In this document: piece after piece, positions 5,893-8,606 of the stretch | How the letters are laid out: each line of letters starts with the position of its first letter | Position numbering within the stretch: the first letter of the stretch is position 1 | NCBI GenBank assembly: GCA_024276805.1 | Contig: JAJRWJ010000431.1 | Span: forward strand, 1-8,606 | Source of the DNA: Gammaproteobacteria bacterium | Lineage (GTDB): Bacteria > Pseudomonadota > Gammaproteobacteria > Methylococcales > Methylomonadaceae | DNA length: 8,606 nt | Reading direction: 5' to 3' | The notes under the pieces: model-generated | Told to the model about the DNA's origin: nothing | Database searches by the model: none | The model's input: the letters and a program-made list of their open reading frames with translations, nothing else | Made by a program: the position numbers and the translations under genes

Positions 5893-6615
5893 TTGCTTGC
5901 AAATATCAGAATCGTGCTGGTGGAAACCTCCCATCCGGGAAATATCGGCGCCGTTGCCAGAGCCATGAAAAACATGAACATGACCAGTCTGACTCTGGTG
6001 GCGCCAAAGATCTTTCCTCATGCCGATGCCACCGCCAGGGCCTCCGGCGCCGATGAGCTGCTGGCCGCAGCGACAGTTTGCGCTACCCTGCAGGAGGCCA
6101 TCGCCGACTGCCAGATGGTCATAGGCGCCAGCGCCCGTTCCAGAACCATCAGCTGGCCGGAAGTGACGCCCCGCGAATGTGCCGGGCTGCTGGCCATCGA
6201 AGCGCAGTACAAGCAGGTCGCCATCGTTTTTGGCCGGGAAAATTCCGGGTTGAAAAATCATGAACTGGATCTTTGTCGTTATCTGTTGAAGATCCCCTGC
6301 AATCCGGCCTACAGCTCCCTGAATCTGGCAGCGGCGGTACAGTTGGTCTGCTACGAACTGTTCATGGCCGCCGGTGACCAGGCAGACAGAGTCGCGATCG
6401 ATACCGAGCCGCAGGCCAATGCCGCACAGATGGAATTGTTCTACCAGCACTTGCATCAGGCCCTGACCGATATCGGTTTCATACATCCGGACAAGTCCAG
6501 ATCCATCATGCGCCGCTTGCGCAGAATCTACAACCGAGCCCAGCCGAGCAGTAAAGAGCTGGATATACTGAGAGGCATTCTGACCATGTCCCAAGGCAAC
6601 AAGAAAAATGGTTAA
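5893..6615 (+). CDS. trmJ: tRNA (cytidine/uridine-2'-O-)-methyltransferase TrmJ
   Basis: TrmJ is a SPOUT-fold dimer that 2'-O-methylates position 32 in the anticodon loop of several tRNAs with S-adenosylmethionine. Seen in 240 residues: motif 1 VETSHPGNIGAVARAMKNM (N17, R23), GASARSRT (78-85), motif 2 IVFGRENSGL (111-120), motif 3 NPAYSSLNLAAAVQ (137-150), whose trefoil knot binds the cofactor, and the C-terminal helical tail RRLRRIYNRAQPSSKELDILRGIL. The start is TTG 5893: AGAGGA (5882-5887) is correctly spaced and MLANIRIVLVETSH aligns with E. coli MLQNIRIVLVETSH; a TTG at 5845 would add residues with no family match. The TTG start and ordinary site suggest modest expression. It diverges from suhB and overlaps cysE by 8 bases, implying translational coupling. 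Confidence 0.95.
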   Translation: MLANIRIVLVETSHPGNIGAVARAMKNMNMTSLTLVAPKIFPHADATARASGADELLAAATVCATLQEAIADCQMVIGASARSRTISWPEVTPRECAGLLAIEAQYKQVAIVFGRENSGLKNHELDLCRYLLKIPCNPAYSSLNLAAAVQLVCYELFMAAGDQADRVAIDTEPQANAAQMELFYQHLHQALTDIGFIHPDKSRSIMRRLRRIYNRAQPSSKELDILRGILTMSQGNKKNG

Positions 6616-7393
6616 GCAAATCACCCGCATCAAAGAGGATATCAGCTGTGTTTTCGACCGTGATCCGGCGGCACAGACAGTCTTCGAAGTAATCACCGCC
6701 TATCCCGGTTTCCATGCCGTGCTGATTCACCGTCTCAGTCATTTTCTGTGGCGCATCGGGCTGCGCTGGCTGGCGCGCTTCATCTCCCATATCGCCCGCT
6801 GGCTGACCGGTATCGAAATACATCCAGGTGCGAGCATAGGCAGGCGTTTTTTCATCGATCATGGCATGGGTGTGGTGATCGGTGAAACGGCGATTATCGG
6901 CGATGACTGCACACTGTACCATGGTGTGACCCTGGGTGGAACCACCTGGAACAAGGGCAAACGTCATCCAACCCTGCACGACGGCGTGGTCATTGGCGCC
7001 GGCGCCAAAGTGCTGGGACCCATCGAAATTGGTGAAGGTGCCAGGGTGGGTTCCAATTCCGTGGTGCTGAAGCCGGTGCCGGCGGGCGCGACAGTGGTGG
7101 GCATTCCAGGACATATCATCGATGCCACGGCAAAAAAGGCCGCCGCCAAGCGCGAGGCAATCGCCACTAAAATGGGTTTCGACGCCTATGGCGCAACATC
7201 CGACATGCCCGACCCGGTCGCCTATGCCATCAACCATATGCTGGACCATATACACCTGATGGACAAGCAGCTGGAAACCATGAAGCAGGTACTGAACGAG
7301 GCGGGTATCCAGTGTCCGGAGCAGTCAATCCCGGAACTGGACGGCTGCGAGATCGAAGACAGCTACAGCAAGGACCAGGGCAATGGCATCTGA
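6608..7393 (+). CDS. cysE: Serine O-acetyltransferase
   Basis: CysE acetylates L-serine with acetyl-CoA, giving O-acetylserine, the first step of cysteine synthesis and usually feedback-inhibited by cysteine. The 261 residues comprise an N-terminal helical domain (1-65) and a left-handed beta-helix of hexapeptide repeats (about 66-170): GIEIHPGASIG, the active-site loop FFIDHGMGVVIGE with His85, YHGVTLGGTTWNKGKRHPTLHDG, VVIGAGAKVLGPIEIG and a final cap. Glu70 stands where E. coli has the catalytic-dyad Asp143, a common variant. The long C-terminal tail ends in NGI, like E. coli CysE (HFNGI), whose terminal Ile inserts into the active site of O-acetylserine sulfhydrylase. ATG 6608 overlaps the end of trmJ. 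In related genomes iscR and the isc operon often follow; here the 40-bp repeat begins two bases after the stop codon. Confidence 0.95.
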   Translation: MVKQITRIKEDISCVFDRDPAAQTVFEVITAYPGFHAVLIHRLSHFLWRIGLRWLARFISHIARWLTGIEIHPGASIGRRFFIDHGMGVVIGETAIIGDDCTLYHGVTLGGTTWNKGKRHPTLHDGVVIGAGAKVLGPIEIGEGARVGSNSVVLKPVPAGATVVGIPGHIIDATAKKAAAKREAIATKMGFDAYGATSDMPDPVAYAINHMLDHIHLMDKQLETMKQVLNEAGIQCPEQSIPELDGCEIEDSYSKDQGNGI

Positions 7394-7394
7394 G

Positions 7395-7434
7395 CTTCAA
7401 TGACGATATTGTCAGATTTTGTGAACTGGCGTAT
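7395..7434. repeat. 40-bp direct repeat, copy 1
   Basis: It is identical base for base to 8405-8444 in the same orientation, 1010 bp away. Identity starts one base after the base following the cysE TGA and ends at GTAT, after which copy 1 reads AAGG and copy 2 TAAG. It contains a 14-base quasi-palindrome (TGACGATATTGTCA, 7401-7414; six of seven positions pair) and the -35 half of a promoter. Read in one frame it spells FNDDIVRFCELAY, so it may also be a coding remnant. Confidence 0.95.
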
Positions 7435-7437
7435 AAG
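7409..7437 (+). promoter_or_regulatory. Promoter of the toxin-antitoxin pair, within repeat copy 1
   Basis: TTGTCA (7409-7414, 5 of 6) and TATAAG (7432-7437, 5 of 6) are separated by exactly 17 bases. The -35 box overlaps the palindrome 7401-7414, which could serve as an operator. Downstream, GAACTGG (7423-7429) and CCAGTTC (7467-7473) can pair in DNA, but mostly ahead of the expected transcript start. The antitoxin start lies about 55 bases downstream. Confidence 0.55.
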
Positions 7438-7492
7438 GAGAATAGCTTGTTAGCTTCCTAAATCCCCCAGTTCCAATGAAAGAGGTAATATG

Positions 7493-7741
7493 ATGAGTAT
7501 ACTTGAAATAAACAGGATGAGTAAGATTGAACGCCTTCAGACTATGGAGGCCATATGGGATTCGCTCATTCATGAGGAGCCTGAAATCGAATCGCCTGAA
7601 TGGCATGGGGATATTCTGGCAGGTCGAAAAACGAAGATTGAAGACGGTACAGCCGAGTTCCTCTCCATCGAAGAAGTGAAATCCAAATATAATAGATATA
7701 AAACGTATTCAGATACTGTCCGATGCTGCAAAAGATCTTGA
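7493..7741 (+). CDS. Type II antitoxin, addiction-module component family (TIGR02574/PF09720-like)
   Basis: The N-terminal MSILEINRMSKIERLQTMEAIWDSL is the characteristic pattern of this small antitoxin family (LS..ERL.L.EAIWDSI), followed by an acidic linker and the C-terminal FLSIEEVKSKY that normally wraps the cognate ParE/RelE-like toxin. ATG 7493 is preferred over ATG 7490 because AGAGG (7481-7485) is seven bases away. The product is 82 residues; relatives are usually about 70 and end just after the K-x-R/K-Y segment. Here the last 14 or so residues (from Tyr69) are read out of frame across the start of the toxin gene, ending CCKRS, and look like run-on caused by a lost stop. The N-terminal and toxin-binding parts seem intact, so it could still bind a toxin. 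Confidence 0.75.
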   Translation: MSILEINRMSKIERLQTMEAIWDSLIHEEPEIESPEWHGDILAGRKTKIEDGTAEFLSIEEVKSKYNRYKTYSDTVRCCKRS

Positions 7742-7994
7742 AGAGGGGAGGGACTTCTATGAGGAACAGGAGGTTGATGTTGGAGGTTATTTTTGGGATA
7801 GCCTTCTATCGGATATAGAGGCATTGGTAACTTTTGCAGGTGTACACATCAAAAAGTTTGGCTATTACCGAATGCTATCAAAGTGATTTCCATACGCTAT
7901 TTACTATGATATCGATGAACAAGTTGCATCTGTTGTTGCAGTACTGCCAATGTGCAGAGACCCTGCGTGGATCAAGGGGAAAATAAGCAAATGA
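7698..7994 (+). pseudogene. ParE/RelE-like toxin, degraded (no normal start codon, one in-frame TGA)
   Basis: In the frame after the antitoxin the codons read IKRIQILSDAAKDLEEGRDFYEEQE, GGYFWDSLLSDIEALVTFAGVH, KKFGYYRMLSK, then TGA (7884-7886), then FPYAIYYDIDEQVASVVAVLPM and RDPAWIKGKISK, stopping at TGA 7992-7994. This is the full 98-codon fold of the ParE-type toxins that pair with this antitoxin family. Relatives have LSKRFPYAIYY, so CGA (Arg) to TGA is the simplest change. The first codon is ATA (7698) where ATG is expected; no ATG, GTG or TTG precedes the conserved residues in frame. Without the C-terminal strand, which carries conserved basic residues, the product should be inactive. 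It overlaps the antitoxin frame by 44 bases. Between 7995 and 8060 no gene is seen. Confidence 0.85.
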
Positions 7995-8020
7995 AGCTAA
8001 CCATGGCATTAACATTAACA

Positions 8021-8046
8021 CGAAGGCCAAACAGTTGGTTTCTTCG
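8021..8046. repeat. Small inverted repeat before the RAYT remnant
   Basis: CGAAG (8021-8025) pairs with CTTCG (8042-8046) and CCAA (8027-8030) with TTGG (8035-8038) around an ACAG loop. The hairpin sits just ahead of the AAGGAGG ribosome-binding site of the transposase stub. It could belong to the original element's left end; no full REP sequence is recognised. Confidence 0.35.
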
Positions 8047-8060
8047 AAGGAGGATCAAGT

Positions 8061-8147
8061 ATGGCTAGGCCCTTACGAATAGAATTTGCAGGTGCTTTAT
8101 ACCACGGTACTTCAAGATGTGACGGGCGAGAAGATATATATCTGTGA
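8061..8147 (+). pseudogene. N-terminal remnant of a REP-associated tyrosine transposase (RAYT, IS200-like)
   Basis: ATG 8061, with a strong AAGGAGG at 8047-8053, opens a 28-codon frame beginning MARPLRIEFAGALYH and ending GREDIYL before TGA. RAYT proteins start MARPLRIEFPGALYHVTSRGDRREDIYL and then continue for 150-250 residues including the HUH nuclease motif, so this is the first strand and loop only. Two substitutions are seen in the conserved stretch (Val to Gly after YH, Gly to Cys in SRGD). Downstream sequence no longer matches in any frame I translated, so the gene is truncated rather than simply frameshifted. RAYTs mobilise or maintain REP palindromes. Confidence 0.8.
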
Positions 8148-8404
8148 AGAGGTTAATACAACATAAAATAAGGTGCGAAACTGACCTTCATGCTAAGGCC
8201 TTTGTATGAGATTAGTCGGGCGGTGCGACAATTTGAAAAGAGTGAACCAGTGTAAAGTTTGAATTAAGAGACCTGACGTTACGCTTTCCAATCACAAGTT
8301 TGTCAAAATTTTTGGGCAACAGTAACCTGCAACTTATTCATCAGAATTATCCAGAACTGCTTATCCTGTGAAAAAAGGATGTTATCCCGTTCAGGAAAGC
8401 AAGA
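8148..8404. other. 257-base AT-rich stretch without a recognisable gene
   Basis: No gene can be supported. On the plus strand one frame is open from 8246 for 41 codons and looks protein-like (KFELRDLTLRFPITSLSK, then LQLIHQNYPELLIL), meets TGA at 8369-8371, and continues 13 codons (KKDVIPFRKARLQ) to TGA at 8411-8413 inside repeat copy 2. I do not recognise it. A second short frame (ATG 8379 to TAA 8447, AAGG upstream) ends FNDDIVRFCELAY inside the repeat. Both may be debris of mobile elements. No strong hairpins were seen. Confidence 0.4.
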
Positions 8405-8444
8405 CTTCAATGACGATATTGTCAGATTTTGTGAACTGGCGTAT
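8405..8444. repeat. 40-bp direct repeat, copy 2
   Basis: A perfect copy of 7395-7434. The promoter seen in copy 1 is weakened here, because one extra T turns TATAAG into TATTAA (8442-8447). It lies 100 bases upstream of the partial transposase start, a position compatible with being the left end of that element. Confidence 0.95.
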
Positions 8445-8480
8445 TAAGATATACAGGTCTGGAAAGGGTGAGGCCTTTAT

Positions 8481-8510
8481 TTGATGTTATTTCTAGTATT
8501 GTGTTATAAC
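8481..8510 (+). promoter_or_regulatory. Possible promoter of the partial transposase gene
   Basis: TTGATG (8481-8486, 4 of 6) and TATAAC (8505-8510, 5 of 6) are 18 bases apart. The -10 box lies in the palindrome TGTTATAACA (8502-8511). The predicted start would be near 8517, about 28 bases before the ATG. Confidence 0.4.
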
Positions 8511-8544
8511 ATACTGAAATCAAATTGCGGTGGATATTTCAGTT

Positions 8545-8606
8545 ATGGCGCAGATAATTACCCGTTCCGAGAACGAATTGACGATACAAGTTAAAGTCAA
8601 TATAGC
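8545..8606 (+). CDS. N-terminus of a transposase, probably ISKra4 family; 3' end outside window
   Basis: Only 20 codons are present, reading MAQIITRSENELTIQVKVNI. ISKra4-family transposases typically begin M(A/T)Q.ITR(S/T)E..LTIQV, followed by IPF, which is the basis for the call; the VKVNI ending departs slightly. The ribosome-binding site is weak. With so little sequence no catalytic residue can be checked. It follows the second 40-bp repeat and a promoter-like pair, consistent with the left end of an insertion sequence. The match is from memory and unsearched. Confidence 0.5.
   Translation, partial: MAQIITRSENELTIQVKVNI

Noticed and set aside
5857..6696. Minus-strand frame opposite trmJ
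   Set aside because: Shadow of trmJ; Gly/Gln-rich with no domain.
7395..8444. The two 40-bp repeats as a CRISPR array or integron attC pair
   Set aside because: Only two copies, spaced 1010 bp apart with coding remnants between, no regular spacers, and no attC-type core or integrase.

Overview
The window reads as a chromosomal segment of a gammaproteobacterium. The assignment rests on protein character (LeuA, PssA, a four-cysteine DNA-polymerase-related uracil-DNA glycosylase, RimI, SuhB, TrmJ, CysE) and on gene order: suhB diverging from trmJ, with cysE translationally coupled behind trmJ, is the usual lead-in to an isc iron-sulfur operon in many gammaproteobacteria. No genus can be assigned from the sequence alone. 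Bases 1 to about 7393 are dense, moderately GC-rich core genome. Bases 7394-8606 are visibly AT-richer, poorly coding and full of broken accessory genes.

Layout. (1) Branched-chain amino acid and lipid block: the 3' part of ilvC, a very strong intrinsic terminator, then pssA and leuA. Between pssA and leuA lies an unannotated regulatory leader: a near-consensus promoter whose predicted start site falls on, or within three bases of, the ATG of a 32-codon peptide ending in LPGLLLRLLP. This looks like a leucine attenuation leader read from a leaderless or almost leaderless mRNA. (2) A type-4 uracil-DNA glycosylase gene and rimI. (3) A 275-base non-coding stretch with a palindromic, short-interspersed-repeat-like element. 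(4) suhB on the minus strand, complete at both ends but interrupted by a single in-frame TAA at codon 50. (5) trmJ (TTG start) and cysE overlapping by 8 bases; CysE ends in NGI, the tail that docks into cysteine synthase.

Accessory end. One base after the cysE stop begins a 40-bp sequence that recurs perfectly 1010 bp downstream. The bracketed segment holds a degraded type II toxin-antitoxin pair (antitoxin apparently run on past its normal end; ParE-like toxin without a normal start codon and with one in-frame TGA), the 28-residue N-terminal stub of a REP-associated tyrosine transposase (RAYT), and about 250 bases of unrecognised, probably decayed sequence. After the second repeat copy comes a promoter-like sequence and the first 20 codons of what looks like an ISKra4-family transposase, cut by the window end. 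The expected iscR is not seen after cysE.

How it fits together: IlvC and LeuA are steps of valine/isoleucine and leucine synthesis, and the leucine-rich leader would tune leuA to leucyl-tRNA supply independently of pssA transcription. CysE starts cysteine synthesis and normally feeds cysteine desulfurase-based Fe-S assembly. The cysE 3' boundary appears to be an insertion and decay hot spot. Two otherwise intact reading frames (suhB, toxin) are each broken by one nonsense codon, so either local gene decay or consensus sequence error should be considered.
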